Shown: positions 1-9,316 of the stretch, in pieces
How the letters are laid out: each line of letters begins with the position of its first letter
Position numbering within the stretch: the stretch's first letter is position 1
DNA from: DASSFG01 sp035547915
GTDB taxonomy: Bacteria > Planctomycetota > Planctomycetia > Pirellulales > JAICIG01
DNA: 64,000 bases
Assembly: GCA_035547915.1 (NCBI GenBank)
Contig: DASZTS010000045.1
Span: forward strand, 1-64,000
Reading direction: 5' to 3'
Translations under genes and position numbers: made by a program
Notes under the pieces: model-generated
Seen by the model: the letters and a program-made list of their open reading frames with translations, nothing else
Told to the model about the DNA's origin: nothing
Databases searched by the model: none

Positions 1-323
1 CTGGGAAGTGCGAGGGACAAACTACCACACGCTGTTCCGGAGCGCTGGCTCAACCAGTGGCTGCGACAAGCCCAGCACCTTTGCTCACTCCCCAGGTCAA
101 CTGGCCCAGGGCAGCGAAAAAACAAATCCCCTTATGCACCCACGACGAGGGGTATTGGATGTGGCGGCAGACTGCGCATTCTGGAGCACATTGCAGAGAA
201 CGCAGCCAATGTCCGATCTTTCGACCGAATTGACATGGCTGCCATGCACATGCAACGTAGACTACCAATGGTCCGCGGCACGATCCGTTCTTTAAACGCC
301 GCGCTCGGGAAGCAAGCCTTGCG
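1..323. other. Window edge without a convincing gene
   Basis: Short open frames exist on both strands here, but none has a recognisable protein pattern, a good ribosome binding site or a composition like the neighbouring genes. It probably holds the upstream region of the cardiolipin synthase gene that starts at 324. I see no repeat or RNA gene in it. Confidence 0.5.
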
Positions 324-1778
324 ATGTTCGACATGAGCTGGCCGGAAGCACTGGTGAAGTTCGATTGGGCGTGGGCCCACATCGCCAGTGAATGGGTCAT
401 TCGCTTGGGCATGTTGTTCTATGTGCCGCAGCGACGCAGCCCGGCGGCCGCGCGGGCCTGGCTGCTGCTAATCTTCTTCTTCCCCTGGCCGGGGCTCGTT
501 CTCTATTCCCTGATTGGCCGCGCCTACCTTCCCAAGCGGCGACTCGAACGCCAGACGCGGGCCCTGCGGCTGATCCGCGAACTACGACAGCGATTTCTCG
601 AAGGCGCCCATGTCACGCGGCCCGAGCTTGCGCCGCCGCTGGCGCAAGCGGTTACGCTTGCCGAGCGACTCGGTGATTTCGGCATCCTGGGTAACAATCG
701 CTTCGAACTGCTCACCGACTATGACGCGTCGATCACACGGCTGATTTCCGACATCGACACCGCCGAGCGGCACGTCCATTTGCTGTATTACATCTTCGCC
801 GATGATGCGACCGGCCGGAGTGTTGTGGACGCCCTGTTGAGAGCAACCGCCCGCGGTGTGCCGTGCCGGTTGCTGCTCGATGCCCTCGGTTCGCGGTGGG
901 CGCTGCGCCGATTGGCGCCCAGATTGCGAGCGGCCGGGATCGAGGTGATTGCCGTGCTGCCCTATCGGATATGGAACCGTGATCGGGGCCGCCGCGATCT
1001 GCGCAACCATCGCAAGATTGCTGTGATTGATGGCCACATCGGTTACGTCGGATCGCAGAACCTGATCGACGCCGATTTCAAACGGGGCCTGGTCTACCAA
1101 GAGCTGGTTGCACGTTTGACCGGTCCGGTGGTCGGCCAACTCCAGGCGATTTGGCTCGTCGATCGGTATCTCGAAGAGGAGACCGCCTTACCCGACGGCG
1201 GCCTGTTCCCCGAAATCGAGGCCGCCGGACGTTCCGCCGCGCAAGCGTTGCCGAGCGGTCCCTTGTATCGTCGGGCGAACGTGCAACGTACGTTGGTCGC
1301 GCTCATTCACGGCGCGCGTCAGAGGGTGGTCATTACCACGCCATACTTCGTGCCCGACGAGCCGTTGGTGCAGGCGTTGCAGACCGCCGCTCTGCGCGGC
1401 GTTGAGGTACGCCTCATCGTGTCTCAAGCTCGGGATCAGTTGCTCGTCTGCCTCGCTCAGCGATCCTTCTACGAAGAGTTGCTGGAAGCGGGCGTGCACA
1501 TCTACCACTTTCAACCGTCTTTCCTGCATGCCAAACACGTCACCATCGACGGCGACGTGGCGATTATCGGGTCGAGCAATATCGACATCCGCTCATTTCA
1601 GTTGAACTCCGAAATCAGCGTGCTCGTCTACGACCCGGAGATCGTTGCCGAACTGGTCAAGGTGCAAGACGACTATGTGGCTCACAGCCACCTGTTGACC
1701 TACGACGAATGGCTCCGCCGCCCGCTGTGGCACAAGGTAGCGCAGAACACCGCCCGACTGGTCGATTCCGTTCTATGA
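324..1778 (+). CDS. cls: Cardiolipin synthase / phospholipase D family protein
   Basis: The 484-residue protein has an N-terminal hydrophobic segment (about residues 45-66) and two phospholipase D half-domains, each with an HxKxxxxD motif: HRKIAVID near residue 229 and HAKHVTID near residue 402, each followed by a G(S)xN stretch. In this family the two halves form one active site that transfers a phosphatidyl group between phosphatidylglycerol molecules (or from another donor) to make cardiolipin at the inner membrane. The length fits bacterial Cls. The start at 324 places the membrane segment close to the N-terminus; a later start is possible. Its stop overlaps the stop of the convergent minus-strand gene by 6 bp. 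The exact substrate cannot be read from the sequence. Confidence 0.9.
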   Translation: MFDMSWPEALVKFDWAWAHIASEWVIRLGMLFYVPQRRSPAAARAWLLLIFFFPWPGLVLYSLIGRAYLPKRRLERQTRALRLIRELRQRFLEGAHVTRPELAPPLAQAVTLAERLGDFGILGNNRFELLTDYDASITRLISDIDTAERHVHLLYYIFADDATGRSVVDALLRATARGVPCRLLLDALGSRWALRRLAPRLRAAGIEVIAVLPYRIWNRDRGRRDLRNHRKIAVIDGHIGYVGSQNLIDADFKRGLVYQELVARLTGPVVGQLQAIWLVDRYLEEETALPDGGLFPEIEAAGRSAAQALPSGPLYRRANVQRTLVALIHGARQRVVITTPYFVPDEPLVQALQTAALRGVEVRLIVSQARDQLLVCLAQRSFYEELLEAGVHIYHFQPSFLHAKHVTIDGDVAIIGSSNIDIRSFQLNSEISVLVYDPEIVAELVKVQDDYVAHSHLLTYDEWLRRPLWHKVAQNTARLVDSVL

Positions 1779-3434
1779 CGGCAGATGCCGGACGATGACG
1801 ATACTGCGATCGCGGTTCAACGCCGGGACGTAGTCGCCCAGATCGGTCCACGGCTCGAGGACGCTTTCCTGGTAGACGTTGGCCGCGGCCACGTAGCATG
1901 CCTGTAAATCGCTGGCAAATGCCAGGCGACGTACGTCGATCGTACGGTCGGTCAGCATGATGCGGTCCGTGACTCGGCAGCCTCCGTCGGCCTCGAATTC
2001 GAAGTGGCGCTCGTGGCGGATGGGACAGGCTCGTCGCCCCGTGATCAATCGTCTCTGCAAAACCCGGCGGATGAGCGTGCGGCACCAACGTCCCAGCATC
2101 CACATCACGACATGGAAAACCGCCTGTTTGATCGGTGTGGCCGTTTCATGGTTCGTCCAGTGCAGTGTTCCGCTCACGAAGAGCTCGCCCGCCTCGTGCC
2201 AAGTCACCTCGCGACACCGGTCGTGAAACTGTGAGACCGCCTGCCGGCCATCGCACGTCTCGACGACCAGCCCCGCGTCGGTCTGTGGTCGCTCGCCGCC
2301 GGCGAATCGTTTGAACACCCCACCGCGGGCCGCCGAGACGATGATGCAGGTTTCGCGATCGCGACGAACCACCATCCGGGCATGGGGTAGGTATGTGGAT
2401 GTCGGCTCGCCGGCGTCAATTTCACTGGCGGGGCGGCAGGGAGACCAGTCGATGTAGGCCTCGATCAGGTTGCCGAGCCGATGGGCGTACATGCGATCGT
2501 CGTCGAACCAGGCCTGGCGGCCGTCTGAGAGGGCGGTGAGGAAGCCGTCGGCCAGATCGGCAGCGGCCGCGTTTTGAGAGGCAAGTAACTCGAACCCGTG
2601 TGGATAGAAATGATAGGTCCCACGGCTGCCATATTCGCCTCCATAGCTGCCGTCGGGGTGGAGGAAGAGTCGCGAGAAATCGACGGCTCGACGCAGCGGA
2701 TCATCGAGTTGTGGATCGCCCAACAGGCGTCGCAGCTTCGCTAATGCGTCGATGGTGACGGTCTGGTACCCCGGATCGGCCCCGCCATATTCCTCGAACC
2801 AACCTTCGGCCGACTGCCAGGCCAGCACAGTGCGAATACGTTCTTGTGCGGCGGCGAGCAACCGGTTATCGCCGCTGATTCGGACGAGCCGAGCCAGGCC
2901 CAGTGCGGCCAGCGCATGATGGTTGGCGAGCTTGCCGCTTTCGTCGTGGTCGATGATCCAGTCGGCTCGGCGCAGGAACCAGGCGACGATCTCCGGTTCG
3001 TCGAGCTGTAACAGCTCGTAGGCTCGCGTGGCAGCTTGTAGCGAGAAGACGGCTGCCCCCAGCGCCCGCTCGAAGGGATAGTAATCGTCGCATGATCCGT
3101 CGCGATGACTCGATCTCGCGGCGAATTGCAGCGCGGCGACGGCCCATTCCCGTAGACGTGGCTCGCCGTGCCAACGGTTGCCGGGCAGCGGTGTCGCGTA
3201 GATCAACGCCAACGGCAACACGGCCTCTTGGTACATCTCGCTCGGGAAACTCGCCGTGCGATAGTGCCAGTATTGGCGATCGAAGCAGCCGTAGGTTTTA
3301 TGGAACGGGTTCCGGTCGAGTGCGCCAAGGAGTCGCGGAATGTGGGCCAGCGCAGCGTCGGCGTAGAGCCGGCGCTGCCGCTCGTCGCGCGTTAGCAAGG
3401 TTGGCTGGAGGCTGCACGCGACAGAAGCGGTCAT
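1773..3434 (-). CDS. Heparinase II/III-like toroid protein, function unknown
   Basis: The 553-residue protein has no signal peptide. Residues about 20-330 look like an alpha/alpha toroid, rich in Trp/Tyr/His with motifs such as HHALAALGLARL and DGSYGGEYGSRGTYHF. The rest (about 350-553) looks like the beta-sandwich half seen in heparinase II/III and alginate-lyase-like proteins. I infer a polysaccharide lyase-like or glycan-binding role, but cannot name catalytic residues with confidence. It is the last gene of a co-directional set behind a GT2 glycosyltransferase (62 bp gap from 3496) and a thioredoxin-like gene, which suggests a link to glycan handling. The stop overlaps the end of cls by 6 bp. 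Another protein of similar architecture lies at 20986-22827. Confidence 0.6.
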   Translation of the reverse strand: MTASVACSLQPTLLTRDERQRRLYADAALAHIPRLLGALDRNPFHKTYGCFDRQYWHYRTASFPSEMYQEAVLPLALIYATPLPGNRWHGEPRLREWAVAALQFAARSSHRDGSCDDYYPFERALGAAVFSLQAATRAYELLQLDEPEIVAWFLRRADWIIDHDESGKLANHHALAALGLARLVRISGDNRLLAAAQERIRTVLAWQSAEGWFEEYGGADPGYQTVTIDALAKLRRLLGDPQLDDPLRRAVDFSRLFLHPDGSYGGEYGSRGTYHFYPHGFELLASQNAAAADLADGFLTALSDGRQAWFDDDRMYAHRLGNLIEAYIDWSPCRPASEIDAGEPTSTYLPHARMVVRRDRETCIIVSAARGGVFKRFAGGERPQTDAGLVVETCDGRQAVSQFHDRCREVTWHEAGELFVSGTLHWTNHETATPIKQAVFHVVMWMLGRWCRTLIRRVLQRRLITGRRACPIRHERHFEFEADGGCRVTDRIMLTDRTIDVRRLAFASDLQACYVAAANVYQESVLEPWTDLGDYVPALNRDRSIVIVRHLPS

Positions 3435-3495
3435 ATTGATCGATGGCCGAGGCCAGGCCGGAAGGTTCGCTCGGAGAAAACGCCCTCTCCCGCGA

Positions 3496-4440
3496 TCAGC
3501 GCCGATGATGCGCCACGATCACCTCGGCCAACAGACCGAGCATGCACGTCATAAAGCCGGCGACAAAGATCACGATGTCCGACTCTTGCATCGTGCCGGT
3601 CATGCGCCAGTCGAGCAGCGTCTTGCCCGTGCCGAGTGCCATGAGCATGGCCGATAGGGGGAGAAAGATCTTCAGCGGGCGGAAATAGAGGACGATTCGC
3701 AGCACCGTACTCAAGTAGGCCAGCGTGTCCTTGATCGGGTGAAACTTGCTTCGCCCGATGCGCGGACGATACGCCGTGGGTACATACTTCACGGCATAGC
3801 CATTGGTCAGGAACGCGAGTGTCATGGTCGTGACGCAGCTAAAGCCGTCCGGCACGACCCACAACCAGGACAACATCGACTCGCGCTTGAACGCCTTGAG
3901 CCCCGTGTTGAGATCCGGAATTCTGTGGCCCGTCAGATACGAGGCCAGCTTGCGGATGAACCACTTCGTGGGCTTGCGCAACCAGGGCAGCGTGCCCTGC
4001 TCGCTGGTGCGGGCACCGTTCACCTGATCGTAAGCAGGAAACCAACGTAACAGCGTGGGGATTGCGTCGGCCGGGTAGGAGCCGTCGGCGTCGAGCATGA
4101 CGACGATCTCTCCGCGCGCTTCGCGAATGCCGACCTTGCGGGCGGCTCCCGCTCCGCGGTTCTCGGGGCAGCGCACGATGCGTACCGGGCATTGCCAGCA
4201 TTCGGCGGCGAATTCTTCTGCCCGCTCGGCGGTGCGGTCGGTCGATGCATCGTCGACCACGAGGATTTCGTAGTGGATCGCCTCGTCGGCCAGGGCCTCG
4301 ACGATCTCTGCCAGGACGCGGCGGATGGCGTCCTCCTCGTTATACGCCGGCAGCAGTACGCTTAGTTTGACCTTCTGGTCGAGATTGAGGTCAGGCTGCG
4401 GCGCGGGCGCCGCCAGCAACTGCGTTTGCCAACCTTCCAT
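3496..4440 (-). CDS. Family 2 glycosyltransferase (DPM1/GtrB-like) with C-terminal membrane segments
   Basis: The 314-residue protein starts with the GT-A pattern SVLLPAYNEE, followed by VVDDASTDRT, and has the metal/nucleotide-sugar motif LDADGSYP near residue 125. Such enzymes move a sugar from a nucleotide donor to a lipid phosphate or other acceptor at the cytoplasmic face. The C-terminus has two hydrophobic helices (about residues 235-305), as in polyprenyl-phosphate glycosyltransferases. I chose ATG 4440 because an AGGAG motif sits 8 bp upstream; an in-frame ATG at 4470 is an alternative. It lies between a thioredoxin-like gene and a heparinase-like gene on the same strand. Donor and acceptor are not predictable from the sequence. 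Confidence 0.85.
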   Translation of the reverse strand: MEGWQTQLLAAPAPQPDLNLDQKVKLSVLLPAYNEEDAIRRVLAEIVEALADEAIHYEILVVDDASTDRTAERAEEFAAECWQCPVRIVRCPENRGAGAARKVGIREARGEIVVMLDADGSYPADAIPTLLRWFPAYDQVNGARTSEQGTLPWLRKPTKWFIRKLASYLTGHRIPDLNTGLKAFKRESMLSWLWVVPDGFSCVTTMTLAFLTNGYAVKYVPTAYRPRIGRSKFHPIKDTLAYLSTVLRIVLYFRPLKIFLPLSAMLMALGTGKTLLDWRMTGTMQESDIVIFVAGFMTCMLGLLAEVIVAHHRR

Positions 4441-4468
4441 GGCTGGAGCTCCTGGGTCGATTGCGAGC

Positions 4469-4491
4469 AAACGCTTATAGCAAAAGCGTTT
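4469..4491. other. Small hairpin in the spacer before the glycosyltransferase gene
   Basis: An 8-bp perfect inverted repeat (AAACGCTT / AAGCGTTT, 7-base loop) lies between the thioredoxin-like gene and the glycosyltransferase. There is no clear T-run after it on the minus strand, so it is a weak terminator or processing signal at best. Confidence 0.3.
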
Positions 4492-4513
4492 TCATCTTCC
4501 CAAGAGCATTTTG

Positions 4514-5605
4514 TCAGCGGCGACGCGCTTGCCGGGAGGCCTCCATGAGGTATCGATCGGGATCGCGGTGAAATTGCAGGAACGAGTCTTCGCTGGCGAA
4601 CAGATAGACGCGGTCCTTGTAGAATGCGCCATGCTGCCGTTTGCCGGGAACTATCTTGTCGTGCTCGACACGTTGCACCGGGTCGTTGCCGGCAAATACG
4701 GGGCTGAAGCGGTCTGGGTTGGCCAAGAATTTTTGTTGGGCTTCCTCGCTGACGAAGAGGTAGGTCCGGCCGTGGTGAATCGCGCCCCATTTTTCGTCGC
4801 CCTCGTGCCATTCGCGACGTTCGACGAGCGTTACCGGGCAAAAGCCATCCAAGGCGATGGGTGGGTTGGCCGGTGCTTTGGATTGCGGCGGCTGCGGTGT
4901 GTTCGGCTGGGCGCCGATGGCGCCTTTGTTCTGGGTCGCCATCTCATTGACATATTCTTTTGGCCCTTGTCGTGGCTCGCGTGCCGCGGCGACGAGTTTG
5001 GCCGTCGGGGCCGGGGTCGCGTCGCGTGACTGCGGGGCAGCGGAGCGATTCCCAGGTGTCGACTCGGACGAGGGGCCTTGGCCGCGGTTGTAGTACGAAG
5101 CATACCGGTCCAGAGAATTCTCTGCGGTGCGTTGCTCGGGCCCGTTGGCTGGGACCGTGGCGCGGTTGGTCGCGACCGAGGCCGTGGGTTGAACGGTGCT
5201 TGCGAGGCGGTTCAACGTACCGCAATACGCGTCGACGGTCGTGGGACTCTCCATCCTCGTGATGAGTTGGCCGCTGGGGGTAGCGACGACGTCGCTAGGC
5301 ACGGCTCGTATGCCGTATTTTTCGGCCAGGTCGGGATGTTCATGGGGATCGACCTTCACCGCCACGTATTTGGCCGTTAGATCTCGTCCGAAGCCGGGCT
5401 GGTTGAATACCTGTTGTTCCAACCGCCGGCAGGGTTCGCACCAAGGCCCGCCGAAGTGAATCAGCACGAGCCGATTGCTTTCCCGAGCTTCGCGTTGTGC
5501 CGTCGCCAGATCGGTTGACCATTTCAACCCCTGGCCCGACGCCTGGGGTGGCGCAGGACTTACGAACGCAGCGCACAAAATCAGATATTGGAGATGCACC
5601 GTCAT
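4514..5605 (-). CDS. Secreted thioredoxin-fold protein with C-terminal YHS-like repeats
   Basis: The 363-residue protein has a signal peptide (residues 1-25), then a thioredoxin fold with the redox motif WCEPC (Cys56 and Cys59) and a cis-Pro-like AVPS near residue 98. A Pro/Gln/Ala-rich linker (about 135-255) follows. The last 110 residues hold two related segments, FCPVTLVE...GRTYLFVSEEAQQKF and KDRVYLFASEDSFLQF, which resemble YHS metal-binding modules. I infer a periplasmic thiol-disulfide or metal-related protein. The start at 5605 is preferred over 5650 because it begins the signal peptide and follows a GGGTGG-type binding site. It is first of a minus-strand set with the GT2 and heparinase-like genes. 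Confidence 0.75.
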   Translation of the reverse strand: MTVHLQYLILCAAFVSPAPPQASGQGLKWSTDLATAQREARESNRLVLIHFGGPWCEPCRRLEQQVFNQPGFGRDLTAKYVAVKVDPHEHPDLAEKYGIRAVPSDVVATPSGQLITRMESPTTVDAYCGTLNRLASTVQPTASVATNRATVPANGPEQRTAENSLDRYASYYNRGQGPSSESTPGNRSAAPQSRDATPAPTAKLVAAAREPRQGPKEYVNEMATQNKGAIGAQPNTPQPPQSKAPANPPIALDGFCPVTLVERREWHEGDEKWGAIHHGRTYLFVSEEAQQKFLANPDRFSPVFAGNDPVQRVEHDKIVPGKRQHGAFYKDRVYLFASEDSFLQFHRDPDRYLMEASRQARRR

Positions 5606-6589
5606 GATATGCCACCCTGTGCCGGAGCTGTGTTCGACCGCCGGCGACACGCCTTCGGTCGGACGACCTAATGGGAATCATCGGACGGCCAACGATAAAG
5701 ATTGCACCAATTCTGCCGGTCATTCTGCTTGTAAGGGATGTTTCAAGATGTGGCATGCTTTGGTGTAAATCTCTGGCATTACACGTCTTGTGCTGCATTC
5801 TTCTGGTAGCGGTCGGATACGGTCCGAGGGGGTTCTGGGGGCGGTGGAACGAGTTAGGCCCGTTTCCGACAATGAAGCCGGATTGTCGTTATTCAGGGTT
5901 CATAAGGTGGCCAAACGCGGAGGGTGCGTCGATTTAGGAAAAGATCACTTGACAGGGCGGAAGTCGTGGATAAGATTTCATTTAGTTTTACGTCTTGCCT
6001 GACAGATAGGCACCGTCCAACACCCTGACAATTGTCGCCGCCGGATCGTTGCGGGAAGGAATTCCGACAGCGGGTCCCAGGACAGAGCAGCGAGGGTGAT
6101 CCCCGGACAAGTGAGGCCCCGATATTATGGGGTGTCTGACGTCGGTGGTCGCCCGAGGGCACGGGTAGTCCTGAAAGCGGTTGGCAGATTGCACGGGTTT
6201 CCTCTGAGCGAAAAGTTTTGTTCTGCTTAGAGGTAGGTGAGCCGCTTCTGGCCCTGAGTTTTCCTGGCAGTCTTCAGGGCTTTGGCCGCTTCGGTGGGCG
6301 GAACCCAGGCTGATCGGCATAGAGTGCCCGCTCGGCTGATTGCTGAGCCATCGAAGGGGGGACTTCGTTTAGCGAAGGCCGTCCATTCATCGGATGCCAG
6401 CGAGCGGGCTGACCCGAACGATACGATTTTCGTCGTCAGGCGAAAATTGGCCTCTGTTTTAGGCCCACGGCAACGTGCTGAGGGCTCGTTCTGAACTTTT
6501 GGGCTCGCCCCCAACAATCGCGCGTGTTTGCGCTTTGACATAGCTGCGGCGGTCGCAGCCGATGCCAATCCGCTCCTTGTGGTGAATTT
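5606..6589. other. Long intergenic region before rho, no convincing gene
   Basis: About 980 bp separate the divergent thioredoxin-like gene from rho. Short open frames are present on both strands but none looks like a protein; an 88-codon plus-strand frame at 5671-5937 has hydrophobic stretches but no good start signal. I see a promoter-like pair at 5949-5976 and an imperfect hairpin at 6201-6233 (9-bp stem with one G-T pair). A long rho leader, as in bacteria where rho autoregulates, is one explanation. A degraded gene or small RNA is another. Confidence 0.4.
5949..5976 (+). promoter_or_regulatory. Putative sigma-70-type promoter upstream of rho
   Basis: A consensus TTGACA at 5949-5954 is followed after 16 bp by TAAGAT at 5971-5976. 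It points toward rho, which would then carry a 5' leader of about 600 bases. Planctomycete promoters are poorly defined, so this is only a sequence match. Confidence 0.3.
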
Positions 6590-7891
6590 ATGGCGAAGAA
6601 GAAACGCGGCCGTGGCGGACGCGGCATGAACGGCTCCGGTCCCTTTCTCAATGGTCATGCGCCGCGTGGCCGGCGTCGTCGCGGTGGAGGAGGCGGCGGC
6701 GGCGGTGGCGGTGGTGATCGCGGGATTCCGCCCGATGTGGAACCGTTGACCGAAAATGGCGAACCGGTGCCTCTCGAGCCCGCGAGAGGCGTTTTGGAAT
6801 TGCACCCGAACGGCTACGGTTTCCTTCGTGATCCGAGTTGCAACTACCAGCGCGAACGGACCGATCCCTTTGTGCCCGGCACGATGATCGAGAAATTCGG
6901 GCTACGCGAAGGGGTGTTGATCAACGGCTTGGTGCAGCAAAGCCGCAAGCAACAGGGGCCCCGCTTGAGGGAAATCGTCGACGTCGACGGCATGAAGCCG
7001 GAGGATTACCTCACCGTCAAAACCTTCGATTCGCTGACGCCGATCAACCCCGAGTCGTGGCTGCAGTTGGAGACCGGCGCCCAGCCTCTCAGCCCGCGCG
7101 TCATGGACCTGCTTACGCCGCTGGGTAAGGGCCAACGGGCCTTGATCGTGGCACCGCCGAGAACCGGCAAAACGATTCTTCTCCAACAGATCAGCCAGGC
7201 GATCTCGACCAATTATCCGGACGTGAAGCTCTTCGTACTGCTGATCGACGAGCGGCCCGAAGAAGTGACGGACATGAAGCGGAACGTCAACGGCGAGGTC
7301 GTCGCCAGCAGCCTCGATCGCGACGTGGAAAGCCACGTGCGGCTCTCGCAGTTGATGGTCGAACGTTGTAAACGATTGGTCGAAATGGGCTTCGACGTCT
7401 TCCTGCTGATGGATTCCATCACGCGTATGGCGCGGGCCTTCAACAAGTGGGTCGGCAATACCGGCCGCACCATGTCGGGCGGTGTCGATATCAAGGCCCT
7501 CGACATTCCCAAAAAGCTCTTTGCGACGGCGCGCGTTTTCGAAGAAGGTGGGTCGTTGACGATCGTCGCGACCGCTCTGGTCGATACGGGCAGCCGGATG
7601 GACGAACTGATCTTTCAGGAGTTCAAGGGGACGGGCAATATGGAACTCGTGCTCGACCGAAAGCTGGCCGACCGCCGTGTCTGGCCCGCCATCGACATCA
7701 GCCAGTCGGGCACGCGCCGCGAGGAAAAGCTGCTCGAGGCCGATACGCTGCACGCGGTGACGATGTTGCGCCGCACGCTGTCGAGCATGCATCACGTGGA
7801 TGCCATGGAGCAGCTCACCAAGCAGTTGTCGAAGTTCAAGAGCAATACGGACTTCATCAACTTGATCGCCGGCGCCAAGGGGTCTGACTAA
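6590..7891 (+). CDS. rho: Transcription termination factor Rho
   Basis: The 433-residue protein is the hexameric RNA-dependent ATPase that ends transcription at Rho-dependent sites. It has the cold-shock-type RNA-binding domain (GVLELHPNGYGFLRD), a P-loop APPRTGKT near residue 188, the LLIDERPEEVTD region, the Q/R-loop area (GGVDIKALDIPKK) and the conserved tail (LSKFKSNTDFI). The N-terminal helical region of E. coli-type Rho is replaced by an Arg/Gly-rich low-complexity segment with 11 consecutive glycines (about residues 31-41), probably disordered. The start at 6590 has only a weak GGTGA binding site. It is followed by proA after 108 bp on the same strand. Confidence 0.97.
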   Translation: MAKKKRGRGGRGMNGSGPFLNGHAPRGRRRRGGGGGGGGGGGDRGIPPDVEPLTENGEPVPLEPARGVLELHPNGYGFLRDPSCNYQRERTDPFVPGTMIEKFGLREGVLINGLVQQSRKQQGPRLREIVDVDGMKPEDYLTVKTFDSLTPINPESWLQLETGAQPLSPRVMDLLTPLGKGQRALIVAPPRTGKTILLQQISQAISTNYPDVKLFVLLIDERPEEVTDMKRNVNGEVVASSLDRDVESHVRLSQLMVERCKRLVEMGFDVFLLMDSITRMARAFNKWVGNTGRTMSGGVDIKALDIPKKLFATARVFEEGGSLTIVATALVDTGSRMDELIFQEFKGTGNMELVLDRKLADRRVWPAIDISQSGTRREEKLLEADTLHAVTMLRRTLSSMHHVDAMEQLTKQLSKFKSNTDFINLIAGAKGSD

Positions 7892-7999
7892 GATTGACGC
7901 CCGGAAGCGTTTGAACGATACTTCCAGAGCACGGCCGCGGTCTTCGCCGCGCTGCCTTCAAATGCTGTAAGTTTCAGTTTTTCAAGTAGTTGCGATTCC

Positions 8000-9277
8000 G
8001 TGTCGATCGCTCAACCCCAGACCGACCTGCGGCAATATTGCGTCGATGTGGCCCGTCGCGCACAGGCCGCCTCCGCGGAGTTGGCCACGCTATCCGGCGC
8101 GGCCAAGAATGATTTTCTGCGCCGGGCCGCGGTCCTGTTGCGGTCGCAGGCGACCAAGCTCGTTGCAGCGAATGAGCCCGACCTCGAGGCGGCGGTGGAT
8201 AGCGGGCTTTCCGACGCCCAGATCGACCGTCTACGGCTCACGCCCAAGGTGATCGAGTCGATGGCCGTCGGGCTGGACGAAGTCGCGGCCTTGCCCGACC
8301 CGATCGGCGAAGTCATCGAATCATCGGTGCGGCCGAACGGACTCGATGTGCTCAAAGTACGGGTTCCGCTCGGCGTCGTGTTCTTCATCTACGAATCGCG
8401 ACCCAATGTCACGGCCGATGCCGCGGCCATCTGCGTCAAGAGCGGCAATGCGGTCATCCTCCGCGGTGGCAAAGAGGCGTTGCACACGAACCAAGCCATC
8501 GCCGAACTGTTGTTCGAAGCGATGGTCGAGGCCGGACTGCCGACGGACGCGTTGCAGCTTGTCGGCACGACCGATCGAGAGGCGGTGGGGCACTTCTTGT
8601 CGCTCAACGAGTACATTACCGTCGCCATCCCGCGTGGCGGCGAAGGGTTGATCCGTCGCGTGGCGAACGAGGCCAAGATGCCCGTGATCAAACATTTCGC
8701 GGGCAATTGTCACGTCTATGTCGACGCGGCGGCGGACCTCGATATGGCCGAACGGATTGCGGTCAACGCCAAGTGTCATCGCATGGGCGTGTGCAACGCA
8801 GCCGAATCGCTGGTCGTCCATGCCGCGGTCGCTCGGCAGTTCCTGCCGCGCATCGGCCGTGCCCTGACCGAACGCGGGATCGAGCTGCGTGCCGACGAAC
8901 GGGCCATCGAATTCTTGCCGGGCGCCCATCCGGCAACGGAAGAAGACCTCGCCGCCGAATTCTTGGGGCCGACGATCTCGATCAGTTTGGTCGATTCGTT
9001 CGACCAGGCGGTGCGACACATCAATCGTTACGGTTCACAACACACGGACGCGATTGTGACCAGCGATCTGGCGGCGGCGCGAGACTTCGCCGCTCGCGTT
9101 GATAGCTCGGCCGTGATGATCAATGCCAGTACCCGTTTCAACGACGGCGGGCAGTTCGGCCTGGGTGCCGAAATCGGCATCAGCACCGACAAACTACACG
9201 CCAGGGGGCCGTGTGGCATCAAGGAACTGACCAGCTACAAGTACGTCGTTTACGGCACCGGGCAGGTGAGAGAGTAG
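8000..9277 (+). CDS. proA: Glutamate-5-semialdehyde (gamma-glutamyl phosphate) reductase
   Basis: The 425-residue protein reduces gamma-glutamyl phosphate to glutamate semialdehyde with NADPH, the second step of proline synthesis, in the cytoplasm. It shows the aldehyde dehydrogenase-like signatures YESRPNVTADAAA and KSGNAVILRGG, and the catalytic-cysteine block GVCNAAESLVVH near residue 270. It ends with the conserved HARGPCGIKELTSYK segment. The start is a GTG at 8000. No proB is in view; the flanking genes are rho (upstream) and fliM (40 bp downstream), which have no pathway link to proline. Confidence 0.96.
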   Translation: MSIAQPQTDLRQYCVDVARRAQAASAELATLSGAAKNDFLRRAAVLLRSQATKLVAANEPDLEAAVDSGLSDAQIDRLRLTPKVIESMAVGLDEVAALPDPIGEVIESSVRPNGLDVLKVRVPLGVVFFIYESRPNVTADAAAICVKSGNAVILRGGKEALHTNQAIAELLFEAMVEAGLPTDALQLVGTTDREAVGHFLSLNEYITVAIPRGGEGLIRRVANEAKMPVIKHFAGNCHVYVDAAADLDMAERIAVNAKCHRMGVCNAAESLVVHAAVARQFLPRIGRALTERGIELRADERAIEFLPGAHPATEEDLAAEFLGPTISISLVDSFDQAVRHINRYGSQHTDAIVTSDLAAARDFAARVDSSAVMINASTRFNDGGQFGLGAEIGISTDKLHARGPCGIKELTSYKYVVYGTGQVRE

Positions 9278-9316
9278 CGACCGACCAGCACGACGGCAAC
9301 TTGCAAGGAAGCGATC

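Noticed and set aside
6227..6805. A 192-codon minus-strand frame ahead of rho
   Set aside because: Its C-terminal part reads somewhat like a real protein but most of it overlaps the rho N-terminus in antisense and there is no start signal. It was not called.
6902..7795. A 297-codon minus-strand frame opposite rho
   Set aside because: Rho is certain on the plus strand and the antisense frame looks like an artefact of codon bias.
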